The notes under the pieces were generated by a model. It saw nothing but the letters and a program-made list of their open reading frames with translations. It had not been told where the DNA came from and made no database searches. Shown piece after piece: positions 7,718 to 16,568 of a stretch of DNA of 39,078 nucleotides. Origin of the DNA: an uncultured Holdemanella sp. (GTDB taxonomy: Bacteria > Bacillota_I > Bacilli_A > Erysipelotrichales > Erysipelotrichaceae); the NCBI GenBank assembly GCA_900754615.1, contig CAAEDN010000030.1, positions 1 through 39,078 on the forward strand. The letters are read 5' to 3'. Positions within the stretch are counted from its first letter, which is position 1. Each line of letters begins with the position of its first letter. The position numbers and the translations under genes are program-made.

Positions 7718-8344
7718 CTATTTCTCATATTTATCTTTCTTACAAAAGCTTTTAAAAGGACATCTTTCACATTCTGGATTTCTTGAATGACAAAGATAAC
7801 GACCAAAAAATATAAAGTCATGATGACCTTGATTCCATCTTGAACGATCAATTTTACGTTTTAGTTTTTCCTCAACCTTTTCTACCGAATCATTATACTT
7901 AGCTAAGCCTAAACGCTTACTGACACGATTGACATGGGTATCCACCGCAAAGCTAGGAATATCAAAGGCAACACTACGAACAACATTGGCTGTCTTTCTT
8001 CCAACGCCAGCTAAAGACATTAAATCTTTATATGTGTAAGGTACTTGGCCATGATATCTTTCAACTAGATCTTTACTTAAATTGGAAATAGAACGAGCCT
8101 TATTGCGATACAAACCAATTTTTTTAATGTATGGCTCTAATTCAGAAACTGTAGCTTCTGCCATCTTATCTGCCGTAGGATATGCCTTAAATAATGCAGG
8201 TGTTACTTTATTGACCATCGCATCCGTTGTCTGCGCACTTAATACGACCGCAACAATCAATTGAAATGGAGATTCATGATAAAGTTCACACTTGGCATTC
8301 GGAAAGATTTTCTCCATTTCATCAAGCATTTCATTCGCATTCAT
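7718..8344 (-). CDS. nth: Endonuclease III (DNA glycosylase/AP lyase)
   Basis: This 208-residue enzyme removes oxidised pyrimidines and nicks abasic sites in base excision repair. The helix-hairpin-helix LAGVGRKTANVV holds the catalytic lysine K117. The catalytic aspartate is D135 in FAVDTHVNR. The [4Fe-4S] ligands are C185-X6-C192-X2-C195-X5-C201. Length and motifs are those of an intact enzyme. It overlaps dnaD by four bases (ATGA), the same dnaD-nth order as in Bacillus subtilis, and is the last gene before a terminator. Confidence 0.97.
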   Translation of the reverse strand: MNANEMLDEMEKIFPNAKCELYHESPFQLIVAVVLSAQTTDAMVNKVTPALFKAYPTADKMAEATVSELEPYIKKIGLYRNKARSISNLSKDLVERYHGQVPYTYKDLMSLAGVGRKTANVVRSVAFDIPSFAVDTHVNRVSKRLGLAKYNDSVEKVEEKLKRKIDRSRWNQGHHDFIFFGRYLCHSRNPECERCPFKSFCKKDKYEK

Positions 8345-8880
8345 CGCTTACCATTCTCCAAATCCTCAGTGGACAAGCCTTTTTCCTGCCAATTCTGCAA
8401 GATTCGTTCAATATAATTTAAATCACAAGCCTCATTACATACAGCTTCATTTAATGCACAAATCACACGACGTTCATCATATATACTTGCCATATCAATA
8501 ATTCTCTTCATTTCCGTTTGCGAAAGTGTTCGTGCAAAATCCATTTCAAACTGCTCTATCAAAGAACGATCTACCGTTGTATCACTTGCCTGGGAAAGAT
8601 CAAAAATTCCTTCAATATTAAAAATCAACGAACCATTTGTATATTCCAAAGACAAGTAACCTTTATCAGATAACTCTGTAAAAATATCTTCCACTTCGTC
8701 TACGCTGATTTTTAACTTTTCACTAATCAATTCATGATCAATGGCAATATGCTGCTGATTGAAAAAATCGATTAATAATACAACTAATATTTCTTTTGGT
8801 TCTAAAATCAAATCTTGTAAATGATCAATAATCCACGTTCTTCGATCTATGTATGGTGCATTAAAATCAAAATTTGCCAT
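8341..8880 (-). CDS. dnaD: DnaD-like replication initiation/restart protein
   Basis: This 179-residue protein has an N-terminal winged-helix domain (about residues 1-95) and a C-terminal DnaD/DnaB-homology domain (about 108-170: FEMDFARTLSQTEMKRI through YIERILQNWQEKG). The YxxxIxxxW element of that domain is visible. DnaD acts in replisome loading at oriC and restart sites together with DnaB and DnaI. It is shorter than the B. subtilis protein (about 230), mainly at the C-terminus. The start codon overlaps the tseB-like stop by one base and the end overlaps nth. Confidence 0.88.
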   Translation of the reverse strand: MANFDFNAPYIDRRTWIIDHLQDLILEPKEILVVLLIDFFNQQHIAIDHELISEKLKISVDEVEDIFTELSDKGYLSLEYTNGSLIFNIEGIFDLSQASDTTVDRSLIEQFEMDFARTLSQTEMKRIIDMASIYDERRVICALNEAVCNEACDLNYIERILQNWQEKGLSTEDLENGKR

Positions 8881-9347
8881 TACTGTGTCTTCCTTTCATA
8901 TACACGTTCAAAACTATCATAATCTAAAAGAATCAATTTCTTAGATCCACGAATCTCATATACAGGATTATTATACCCATACCCTAAGACAATGGAATCA
9001 CAATTAATTTTATAATTCTTTTTTGCGATACGCTTTGCCTTTTTATAATTTAAAGTATCCATATCGCGCGTAGTAATTAATTTAGATTTGGCATTATACC
9101 AATATAATGTTGTATCATCATATCCCTGATATGTTGTATATTCAAAGACATGCTCACTAATTCCTTGAATATCTTTATTCTTTTTTTCTATCTTTTCAAT
9201 TCTTTGCGCATAAATCTGCTCTTTAACACGATTCGGCCCACTAATAAATTCGGACCAAATCAATACCAATATAAGAACAAGAATGATGACCAATGCGATT
9301 GTCGTTGTTGTTCCATGCTGTTTTTTACGTTTATGCCTTAGTCCCAT
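8880..9347 (-). CDS. TseB/YpmB-like membrane-anchored protein
   Basis: This 155-residue protein has a basic N-terminus (RHKRKKQH), one membrane helix (about residues 15-33) and an extracytoplasmic domain with two PepSY/DUF5590-like halves. Landmarks are TLYWYNAKSKLI (about 79-90), then a KKAKRIAKKNY helix and the final VYEIRGSKKLILLDYDS strand pair. B. subtilis YpmB (TseB) has the same layout, lies just upstream of the aspB-asnS-dnaD-nth group and regulates the wall-synthesis enzyme PBP2A. Here it directly precedes dnaD, which supports the assignment. Sequence identity is probably low. AAGGAGG gives a strong start. Confidence 0.72.
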   Translation of the reverse strand: MGLRHKRKKQHGTTTTIALVIILVLILVLIWSEFISGPNRVKEQIYAQRIEKIEKKNKDIQGISEHVFEYTTYQGYDDTTLYWYNAKSKLITTRDMDTLNYKKAKRIAKKNYKINCDSIVLGYGYNNPVYEIRGSKKLILLDYDSFERVYERKTQ

Positions 9348-9363
9348 TCTTACCCCTCCTTTT

Positions 9364-10044
9364 TTATATACGCATCAACCAGTTTTCAATCAATTTTGCT
9401 GACTGTGCACTCGCCTTAGAAACATATGTCGAGAATTCCATTGGATTTTCATTATGATGAACCACATCACTTAAACAACGCACAATCACAAATGGAATAT
9501 TAAATTGTGTGGCGACAGCACCAATAGCGCCTGCCTCCATTTCTGAACAAATCGAATCTGGAAATTGATTCATTAATTTTTCAAAATCTTCATCTCTAGA
9601 CATAAACAAGTCTTGAGAAGCAATCGTACCTACATGATATCGAATCTGCATCTCTTTTGCAGATTCGATACAGCTCTTGCTCAGTTTTTCATGACTATTA
9701 TACACCAATCCGATACCAGAAGGACCATCTAATGGACTTGTATCATAATCTGCCTGTATAACCTTATCACTAATGACAATATCTAAAACTTGTTCATCCT
9801 GTGTTAATCCTCCAGCTGTACCTACATTGATAATGCTATCAACGTTTTCTTGCATACACAAAATTGTACAAGACATAGCCGCATAAGCCTTACCTACACC
9901 ACTTTTACATAAGACAACATCTTTACCTTGCCATTTTCCATATGTTAATGTACATCCCGCAATTGTTTTTGTATGATTCACAAAATCCATACGCTTTTCA
10001 AATTCAAGAATTTCTGCATCCATTGCCGCTACAATACCAATCAT
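9364..10044 (-). CDS. mtnN: 5'-methylthioadenosine/S-adenosylhomocysteine nucleosidase
   Basis: This 226-residue enzyme cleaves S-adenosylhomocysteine and methylthioadenosine to adenine plus the thio-sugar, in methionine salvage and the LuxS/AI-2 route. The N-terminus MIGIVAAMDAE carries the early catalytic glutamate. NVGTAGG (about 78-84), SEMEAGAIGAVA with the substrate-binding Met-Glu (about 168-179), and VRCLSDVVH with the catalytic Asp (about 189-197) follow. The length is normal. The start overlaps the end of the methyltransferase gene by four bases, so it shares that transcript and removes the by-product of methylation. Confidence 0.95.
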   Translation of the reverse strand: MIGIVAAMDAEILEFEKRMDFVNHTKTIAGCTLTYGKWQGKDVVLCKSGVGKAYAAMSCTILCMQENVDSIINVGTAGGLTQDEQVLDIVISDKVIQADYDTSPLDGPSGIGLVYNSHEKLSKSCIESAKEMQIRYHVGTIASQDLFMSRDEDFEKLMNQFPDSICSEMEAGAIGAVATQFNIPFVIVRCLSDVVHHNENPMEFSTYVSKASAQSAKLIENWLMRI

Positions 10045-10751
10045 TCCTGTACCTTCTTTCTACATACATAAAAATATTTTTCACCAGGCGCAATGCCTTC
10101 CATATCAAAATCGGTTGTGACTTTTAAAATATCAAAATATTTTGATAAAGTCTCATTCAACCATTTTGGATCATATACCCTTTGAATATGATGCTCTTGA
10201 ACCACTTTGTCTTTCATATAAAAGGCAAAATCCTGATAGACATAATCATCCTCAGCCATGATTGACCACTGATATTGACATCCATCTTCAAAAGCACCTG
10301 TCTCATTATATTCCGAATCAAATTCTTCTAAACGATCTAAAGAATGTGTATCAAAGAAGAATAAACCATTTTCCTTTAAATGCTGGCGAACTTCATTAAA
10401 AAATGCATCCACTTCTTCTTTTTCTAAAATATAATTAAAGCTGTCACACAAACAGAAAATACCAGAATAAGAGTCTAAATTACTTAAATTACGCATATCT
10501 TGACATAAAAATTGGATCGAACCCTCTAAGTTTTTGCTTTTAGCCTGCTTCACCATTTCTTCACTCAAATCAAGTGCCGTCATCGTATAGCCTTTTTGAG
10601 CAAGCATCTCTGTAATTTCACCGCTACCACAAGCCAATTCTAAACAATCACAAGGGGCAAGTTCACTTTCAATCCAAGATACCCATTCTCTTGATGCCTC
10701 TTCATCTTTTACTAAGGCATCATAATAATGTGCTAATGTATTATAAATCAT
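10041..10751 (-). CDS. Class I SAM-dependent methyltransferase, YqeM-like
   Basis: This 236-residue methyltransferase has motif I at about residues 36-45 (CLELACGSGE), an acidic end of strand 2 (ALDLSEEMV), motif post-II CQDMRNL (about 83-89) and a helix-strand IFCLCDSFNYI (about 98-108). Its position directly after rsfS (11-base overlap) is that of B. subtilis yqeM. Members resemble small-molecule or carboxyl methyltransferases; the substrate is not known. The downstream SAH nucleosidase overlaps it. Confidence 0.85.
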   Translation of the reverse strand: MIYNTLAHYYDALVKDEEASREWVSWIESELAPCDCLELACGSGEITEMLAQKGYTMTALDLSEEMVKQAKSKNLEGSIQFLCQDMRNLSNLDSYSGIFCLCDSFNYILEKEEVDAFFNEVRQHLKENGLFFFDTHSLDRLEEFDSEYNETGAFEDGCQYQWSIMAEDDYVYQDFAFYMKDKVVQEHHIQRVYDPKWLNETLSKYFDILKVTTDFDMEGIAPGEKYFYVCRKKVQE

Positions 10752-11079
10752 ATGTTTTTACTGGAACATCCGAATATAAACGGTCCAGATTATAAACCTG
10801 CCTTTCCTCATTGACAAATAAATGAACTACAACTTCTTTTAAATCAATTAAAAGCCACTTTGAACCCGAATCACCTTCAATATGCATATCTCCCATATAT
10901 CCTGCTTCTCTTAATCGATCCTTTATATTTTGTGCAATCGCATTGTTTTGACGAATATTTGTTGTCGAACAAACAATCATAGAATCCATAAAAGGAGTCA
11001 AGCTTGTTACATCATATACACGTACATCTTGTGCTTTCTTTTCACAGATTGCATGTACTACTACATCTAAAATTTCCAT
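10741..11079 (-). CDS. rsfS: Ribosomal silencing factor RsfS
   Basis: This 112-residue protein is of the RsfS/Iojap/YqeL family, which binds ribosomal protein uL14 and blocks subunit joining in starved cells. Signature segments are DVTSLTPFMDSMIVCSTTN (about 23-41), AGYMGDMHIEGDSGSKWLLIDL (split about 68-89) and the conserved VVHLF (about 92-96). Length and order (nadD-yqeK, rsfS, yqeM) match the Bacillota pattern. It starts two bases after the nadD-yqeK stop. Confidence 0.95.
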   Translation of the reverse strand: MEILDVVVHAICEKKAQDVRVYDVTSLTPFMDSMIVCSTTNIRQNNAIAQNIKDRLREAGYMGDMHIEGDSGSKWLLIDLKEVVVHLFVNEERQVYNLDRLYSDVPVKTYDL

Positions 11080-11081
11080 GT

Positions 11082-12098
11082 TTATCCTCTCTTTAAATAT
11101 TCACGATTTTGTTGAACCACTAAATCAAAGCCTTTTTCAATATTCTTTTTACAAACCTCAATCAACTTTGAAGAATCATATCCCCGTAACGGATCTAATT
11201 TGTCTGCACAAAAAACCATCATCGCATAAGGATCTCGACTCGTCCCTAATACATGATGATAAATCGCATTATATACTATCGGATCATCCATTAAGAATAT
11301 TTCTTTTGTGACGGCAGCCCCTACAAAACCATGCCATACCGCAACAGGATATTCGATATTTTCAGGACAAATACTATTCATCCATTTTAACATCTCATCC
11401 TTAGGCATATACTTAGCTATATCATGAAACAAACCAATATAATACGCAATATGCATATCATAGCCATTGTTCAAGGCAAAATCTTCACAAAGCTTGGCAA
11501 CTGATAAAGAATGTTTATATCTTTTTTCAGTTAATCTAGATGATACAAATTCTTTGACATATAATCGATTGCGATAAATATATCGCAAAACTTCGTCTGG
11601 CAAATAATTCAATTTATTCCCCATACGAATTTCTGAACTTGAAACTGGCACAGAAGGCATTCTCATACACATAATATCGTATTTAGAAGCAGATAGCTTT
11701 CCATCCCTGTCAAAACATACAAAATGAGCCATCTTCACAAGTTCATCTGCATTGTGCCACTTGTCAAACTGCATCAATTGATCATTTCCAATAATCCAAT
11801 AAAACTCATGTTCTGGATAAGTTTCAATCAATTCCTTTAGCGTATCATACGTATAACTTTTACCAGCTCTTTCCAATTCAAGTGTACATACTTTAAACTT
11901 TGGATTTTGTTTAACCACCAAATCAATCATAGCCAAACGCTCTTGATCCAACGTCAGATCATGATCTTTTAAAGGCGTACTTGAAGTTGGCATAAACCAT
12001 ACTTCATCTACACCTAACACCTGCAAAGACTGATTTGCCATTTGAATATGTCCATTATGGATAGGATCAAAAGAACCTCCTACAATGGCAATTCTCAT
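11082..12098 (-). CDS. nadD: NadD-YqeK fusion: nicotinate-nucleotide adenylyltransferase plus HD-domain hydrolase
   Basis: This 338-residue protein joins two enzymes that are separate neighbours in B. subtilis. Residues 1-185 are NadD, which makes deamido-NAD from nicotinate mononucleotide: GGSFDPIHNGH (7-17), WIIGNDQ (101-107) and the SSSEIR nucleotide motif (153-158). Residues 190-338 are a YqeK-type HD domain: H196, the H225-D226 pair in GLFHDIAKYM, H255 region, HH near 278 and a late CADKLDPLR with the final Asp. YqeK enzymes hydrolyse Ap4A symmetrically. No linker-length gap separates the halves. It lies between yqeI and rsfS. Confidence 0.92.
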   Translation of the reverse strand: MRIAIVGGSFDPIHNGHIQMANQSLQVLGVDEVWFMPTSSTPLKDHDLTLDQERLAMIDLVVKQNPKFKVCTLELERAGKSYTYDTLKELIETYPEHEFYWIIGNDQLMQFDKWHNADELVKMAHFVCFDRDGKLSASKYDIMCMRMPSVPVSSSEIRMGNKLNYLPDEVLRYIYRNRLYVKEFVSSRLTEKRYKHSLSVAKLCEDFALNNGYDMHIAYYIGLFHDIAKYMPKDEMLKWMNSICPENIEYPVAVWHGFVGAAVTKEIFLMDDPIVYNAIYHHVLGTSRDPYAMMVFCADKLDPLRGYDSSKLIEVCKKNIEKGFDLVVQQNREYLKRG

Positions 12099-12385
12099 TT
12101 TTTAAGCCCCAATTTATTCTCTTTACTTCTTCTATACAATAAGAAAGTGTGACCCACAATATGCACAACTTCACTACCTGTTGCACTTGCACACTCAATC
12201 GCCGCTTCACGCACATCGACTGGACATGTCTTTAATAAATTGCATTTTACTAATTCATGCGCCTCTAATGAATCAGATAAAGTATCCATTAAATTATCGC
12301 TTAAACCATCTTTTCCAATCTGGAATAATGATTTATAATCCATTCCTAATTTTCTTAAATATTTTTTATTTTGACTCGTTAACAT
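12095..12385 (-). CDS. yhbY: CRM-domain RNA-binding protein, YhbY/YqeI family
   Basis: This 96-residue protein matches the bacterial YhbY/YqeI family, which binds pre-50S ribosomal particles. LTSQNKKYLRKLG opens it, QIGKDGLSDNLM (about 22-33) is the GxxG-containing RNA-binding loop, and VVHIVGHTFLLYRRSK (about 73-88) is the conserved end. It overlaps yqeH by one base and nadD-yqeK by four, consistent with translational coupling in a ribosome-assembly operon. Confidence 0.93.
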   Translation of the reverse strand: MLTSQNKKYLRKLGMDYKSLFQIGKDGLSDNLMDTLSDSLEAHELVKCNLLKTCPVDVREAAIECASATGSEVVHIVGHTFLLYRRSKENKLGLKK

Positions 12386-13473
12386 TAAATCATCGCCTTT
12401 CTAAACGTTACTTGAATTCCTTTATGTACTTTTACATATACATCTTTTACTTGTCCACTAATACAGAACCATCCAATACCATGAATACATACATCCATTT
12501 TTTCACCCTCAAGCTTAGGTGCATGGAACGTATGCATCGTTAATAATGACGTGTCCACACAAGGCACTAACATACCATTTAAATGTTTTTGCCACAACGC
12601 ATCCGCATTGCTTAATTTTCCTCTATGAATGGATAAAGAACGAGAGAAATATCCAACTACTGTTGCCTTACCACTCACTACCACATCAAGTCTAGCAAGT
12701 CCAGCAGCCGCAAAAGACTGATCTTCAAAGATTTGTGAAACAAATGGTCGAATCGGCTTTGTCGGAATAACTGTCTTTAAATCTTTTGGCTGTAGATGCG
12801 TCAATAAAGAGTGTGTATTCTCAATTCCAGGCGTATCATAGATTGTATAATCCTCAAATGGAATTGGAACTAAATCTAATGTAGTTCCCGGATTTTGAGA
12901 GGTTGTTAAATCTTTTGTTGCCAATAAATGATTCAATACAGTGGATTTACCTGCATTGGCAACGCCCATAAAAATCACATTTCGATTCTTACGATATTTA
13001 AAGATCGCATTCACAATACGCGATGAATATTCTCTAGATTTATCATTTTCCTTTAATAGATAACCACAAATCACAATATCCTTCACTACAATATTTTCTT
13101 CATGAAGACGATACTTCACAAAATTAATAATTTTTTCATCCGTTAAAGTCGTCGGCAATACATCACGCTTCGTTAATACCATCACAATATCTTTTCCTGG
13201 AAGTTTTTGATTCAAACGTGAAATCAAGTTGGCTTCAAACGCAAATAAATCTACAACCCAGAAAACAACACCATCAATCTTATTGATTTTTTCTAAAGTC
13301 GCATTCGATTCAATTCCTTGCTGCATATTGATTGTCACATCACCATAATGACGAATACGATAACATCTTTGACAATAAGAAGCATCTAGAGTTGGGACAT
13401 AGCCTAGTGCTTTTTCATCTTCATTTTGTAGTAATACACCACAACCCTTACAATATTTAGTCATCAAATTCAC
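12385..13473 (-). CDS. yqeH: Circularly permuted GTPase YqeH
   Basis: This 362-residue GTPase is needed for 30S subunit assembly in B. subtilis. The N-terminal zinc finger uses C8, C11, C34 and C37. The GTPase motifs occur in permuted order: G4 TKRD (101-104), then G1 GVANAGKS (170-177), a G2-like GTT (196-198) and G3 DTPG (213-216). A C-terminal RNA-binding domain follows. Order and length agree with the family. It overlaps yqeG by 17 bases and the next gene by one base. Confidence 0.95.
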   Translation of the reverse strand: MNLMTKYCKGCGVLLQNEDEKALGYVPTLDASYCQRCYRIRHYGDVTINMQQGIESNATLEKINKIDGVVFWVVDLFAFEANLISRLNQKLPGKDIVMVLTKRDVLPTTLTDEKIINFVKYRLHEENIVVKDIVICGYLLKENDKSREYSSRIVNAIFKYRKNRNVIFMGVANAGKSTVLNHLLATKDLTTSQNPGTTLDLVPIPFEDYTIYDTPGIENTHSLLTHLQPKDLKTVIPTKPIRPFVSQIFEDQSFAAAGLARLDVVVSGKATVVGYFSRSLSIHRGKLSNADALWQKHLNGMLVPCVDTSLLTMHTFHAPKLEGEKMDVCIHGIGWFCISGQVKDVYVKVHKGIQVTFRKAMI

Positions 13474-13981
13474 CTCGTTTCAATATATTCTTTTTTTCTA
13501 AATATCCATATAATAATTCTTCAAAGAAACGAAAAAACTTCGTGATTTTTCGATCTTTTATTGCAATGGGAGCCGTCAATATCGTATATAGCCCCCAAAT
13601 ATTTCCACCTAGTATATCGGTATACATCTGATCACCCAAAATCGCAATCTGAGAAGCTTTTAAGCCATAATCCTTCTTTGCCTTTTTAAAGCAGAATGGA
13701 AAAGGTTTACATGCGAAAGTATATGCGTTTGAAACTGAAAGATGCTTACTAAACTCTTCTCCTCTTGCACTTGGAGAATTTGAACATAACGCAACTTCAA
13801 TCCCATTTTCTTTTAGCTTTTCCACAAAATCAATCACATCTTGATTTGGAAACACTTCATCATAAGCTACTAATGTATTATCGATATCACATAGTAATAA
13901 CTGAATTCCATTCTCATGTAACCTTTGAAGATTTATCGATTTAAAATTTTTTACATAATAATCTGGCGCAAAAAGATTCAT
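13457..13981 (-). CDS. yqeG: YqeG-family HAD phosphatase (subclass IIIA)
   Basis: This 174-residue HAD hydrolase has motif I LLCDIDNTL (D32 and D34), motif II CSNS (about 67-70), the conserved KPFPFCFKKA with the motif III lysine (about 92-101), and motif IV GDQMYTDILGGN (about 116-127). All catalytic residues are present. It heads the yqeG-yqeH pair found across Bacillota, although its substrate is not firmly known. The ATG abuts the stop codon of the oxidoreductase gene (TAA-ATG). Confidence 0.93.
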   Translation of the reverse strand: MNLFAPDYYVKNFKSINLQRLHENGIQLLLCDIDNTLVAYDEVFPNQDVIDFVEKLKENGIEVALCSNSPSARGEEFSKHLSVSNAYTFACKPFPFCFKKAKKDYGLKASQIAILGDQMYTDILGGNIWGLYTILTAPIAIKDRKITKFFRFFEELLYGYLEKKNILKRGEFDD

Positions 13982-15550
13982 TTAACATTCCTCTTTCGCA
14001 TAATATTGAATCAAATGCTCAGCACAACGAATTCCATCAATTGCACTTGTCATAATACCACCCGCATATCCACTACCTTCTCCACTTGGATATAGGCCTT
14101 GAATATTCGAAACACAACTTTTATCACGAACAAGACGTACGCTGCTGCTGCTTCTTGATTCTACAGCACTAAGTATAGCTCCATTAGACACAAATCCTGG
14201 CACCTTTTTTTCAAAATGCTCTAAAGCTTCATGTAAAGCTTGATTTACTTCTGTACTGAATAAATCATTTAAATCACAGAAAGTAGTTCCAATTGAATAA
14301 GTTGGTAAAACCGCCTCAAATTGAGTGGATACTTTATTCTCTAAATAATCCTTAGCCAATTGCACACAAGCCTTATAATCGTGTCCCATTAGAAAAGCTT
14401 TCTTTTCCAAGTCTTCCTGATATTTTAAACCTGCGAATAACTCGTTTCCATAATCTGAATCATTGATCTGTACCAACAAGGCACTATTGGCATTTTCACC
14501 ATTCCGACTCGCATAAGACATCCCATTCACAACGAGTTGTTCCTTTTGACAAGAACTAGGAATCACATATCCTCCTGGACACATACAGAATGTATATACA
14601 CCTTTGGAATTGGAAGCCGTATAGGTTAATTGATAACGAGCTGGTATCAATCTTTCATCCTGACTATATTCATGTAACATAGCTTCATTGATATATTGTT
14701 GTTTATGTTCAATACGAACACCTACCGCAAATGGTTTATTTTCAACATGGATACCACGTTGATGAAGCATTAAAATAGTATCACTTGCACTATGGCCTGT
14801 TGCCAAAATTAAGGCATTACAGTCCATCCAGTGATGATTAAAATAGATTTGTTTCAGAATGTCATTCTCAACTTTGATATCTTCTAATTTCGTATCAAAA
14901 TAGAAAGTTCCTCCCAATCGTTCAATTTCTTCACGACAATTTCGAATAATCGACAAGAAGGCATCCGTCCCAATATGAGGATGTTGATCAATTAAAATAT
15001 CAGACTTTGCTCCAAAAGAAACAAGTTCCTCCAACACTTTACGACATAACGAATCTTTCGATCTTGTCGTTAACTTTCCATCACTAAAAGCGCCAGCTCC
15101 ACCTTCACCAAATTGAACATTGCACTCTTCATCTAATTGTCCACTTTGCCAGAACGTATCTACCTTTTGTTTACGAACATCCACCTTAGATCCTCTTTCC
15201 AAAACAATCGGCTTATATCCTGTTTGAGCAAGAATCAAGGCGGCAAACATACCAGCAGGTCCAAAACCAACAACAACAGGTCTACCCTTTAAAGCATGTT
15301 CTCCACTTTTTACAGGATGATATGTTTCATCAGGCGTTGGTAAAACGTCTTTTAGCTTTAAAAACTTCTTTTCATTTTTTATTTTACAATCTACGACATA
15401 CGAAAATAAGACCTTCTGGTGACGTGCGTCCACACTTTTTCTATGTACGTGCCACTGCAAAAGGTCTTCTTTACGGATTCGCAGTTTTTTTAAGATCTGT
15501 GCTTCAATTTCATCTTCATGAGCACATTTCACTTGAAATAATCGAATCAT
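13982..15550 (-). CDS. FAD-dependent oxidoreductase, COG2509-like
   Basis: This 522-residue flavoprotein has an N-terminal domain of about 85 residues that resembles the small domain of this uncharacterised dehydrogenase family. The FAD-binding GFGPAGMFAAL (about 95-105) follows, then GEGGAGAFSDGKL (about 148-160), a second dinucleotide region around ILATGHSASD (about 246-255), CMCPGGYVIPSS (about 322-333) and the C-terminal FAD signature YPSGEGSGYAGGI (about 487-499). Reaction and substrate are unknown. It lies inside the wall-to-ribosome operon, four bases after the membrane acyltransferase-like gene. Confidence 0.85.
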   Translation of the reverse strand: MIRLFQVKCAHEDEIEAQILKKLRIRKEDLLQWHVHRKSVDARHQKVLFSYVVDCKIKNEKKFLKLKDVLPTPDETYHPVKSGEHALKGRPVVVGFGPAGMFAALILAQTGYKPIVLERGSKVDVRKQKVDTFWQSGQLDEECNVQFGEGGAGAFSDGKLTTRSKDSLCRKVLEELVSFGAKSDILIDQHPHIGTDAFLSIIRNCREEIERLGGTFYFDTKLEDIKVENDILKQIYFNHHWMDCNALILATGHSASDTILMLHQRGIHVENKPFAVGVRIEHKQQYINEAMLHEYSQDERLIPARYQLTYTASNSKGVYTFCMCPGGYVIPSSCQKEQLVVNGMSYASRNGENANSALLVQINDSDYGNELFAGLKYQEDLEKKAFLMGHDYKACVQLAKDYLENKVSTQFEAVLPTYSIGTTFCDLNDLFSTEVNQALHEALEHFEKKVPGFVSNGAILSAVESRSSSSVRLVRDKSCVSNIQGLYPSGEGSGYAGGIMTSAIDGIRCAEHLIQYYAKEEC

Positions 15551-15554
15551 AAGT

Positions 15555-16568
15555 TTACAGTAATTTTTTTAATATCGGATATCTATCCTGATAACGCGTT
15601 ACAAAACCAGCAAGACATTGAGCACATGCCAATGTTAAGAAATAAACAACCAAATGAGCATTTGGCATCAATGTCAAGAAAATCTTGGCAAACAAAATAT
15701 GTGAAGTATAAATCATCAATGAATCGTGACGCAAAATTGTATACATTCTACGATATGGTATATTCACCTTTAATAAATAATTTACCAAGAAATAAATAGC
15801 AGGAATCAAACAAATATACATACTTGTTAGATCTCGCAAAATATGGAAATGATTATATAAAATCACTTCTATGCATAATAATACAAAACTAATTAGAAAA
15901 CCTGCAAGACTGACTTTCTTTGGTAATCGACGAGTTCTTGCGAGCAATAATCCAATCGCAATAAACATAGGTCCAAAGAAAAGACCATTTCTTGCGGTTG
16001 ATAATGCCTTTGTGAAGAATCCAAAAAAGAAAGAAATCCAAGGCAAACTCTCCCATACTGGGGTATAAACATTAATCAAATAGCCTATAAAATATAATAC
16101 AAATGTTACCACCAATGTGAAATTCAAGCCTTTTTTCTTATACAAATAATAAACAATAATATCTGCAAGCATTAAGGCTGGTAAAAACCATAAATGATAA
16201 TAGCTTCCATTCAATAAAAAGTCTCTTACATAAGTAAATAAATACGTAATGTGAAAACCATTATGTGTATAATCGAAAATTGTATATGGTAAATAAATAA
16301 CAGTCCATATCAAATAGATTCTTAAAAGTCTAAACAACGCTTTTTTTAAACGCTCAGAATTTACTTTTTCATTATTCACATCATAATTTCTAAAAAAGAA
16401 AAATCCACTTGTTGTAAAAAAGAATGGAACAGCTAAACGGCATACTGTATGAATCCAATATGTATTAAATGTTTCTGATATTTCTAAAAAAGGAAATGTA
16501 TGAATACAAACGACCAATAAAGCCGAAACATAACGTGCTATATCAATGGATGCATATTGTCTTTTCAT
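15555..16568 (-). CDS. VanT-like membrane domain / acyltransferase-3 family protein
   Basis: This 337-residue protein has about ten membrane helices and belongs to the acyltransferase-3 superfamily. The N-terminal helices carry SIDIARYVSALLVVCIHTFP (about 7-26) and CRLAVPFFFTTSGFFFF, which closely resemble the membrane half of VanT serine racemases, a domain thought to take up L-serine. It overlaps the racemase gene by four bases (ATGA). In VanT the same two domains form one chain with this half first; here they are separate genes in the opposite order. An ordinary O-acyltransferase role for a wall polymer is the alternative. Confidence 0.8.
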   Translation of the reverse strand: MKRQYASIDIARYVSALLVVCIHTFPFLEISETFNTYWIHTVCRLAVPFFFTTSGFFFFRNYDVNNEKVNSERLKKALFRLLRIYLIWTVIYLPYTIFDYTHNGFHITYLFTYVRDFLLNGSYYHLWFLPALMLADIIVYYLYKKKGLNFTLVVTFVLYFIGYLINVYTPVWESLPWISFFFGFFTKALSTARNGLFFGPMFIAIGLLLARTRRLPKKVSLAGFLISFVLLCIEVILYNHFHILRDLTSMYICLIPAIYFLVNYLLKVNIPYRRMYTILRHDSLMIYTSHILFAKIFLTLMPNAHLVVYFLTLACAQCLAGFVTRYQDRYPILKKLL

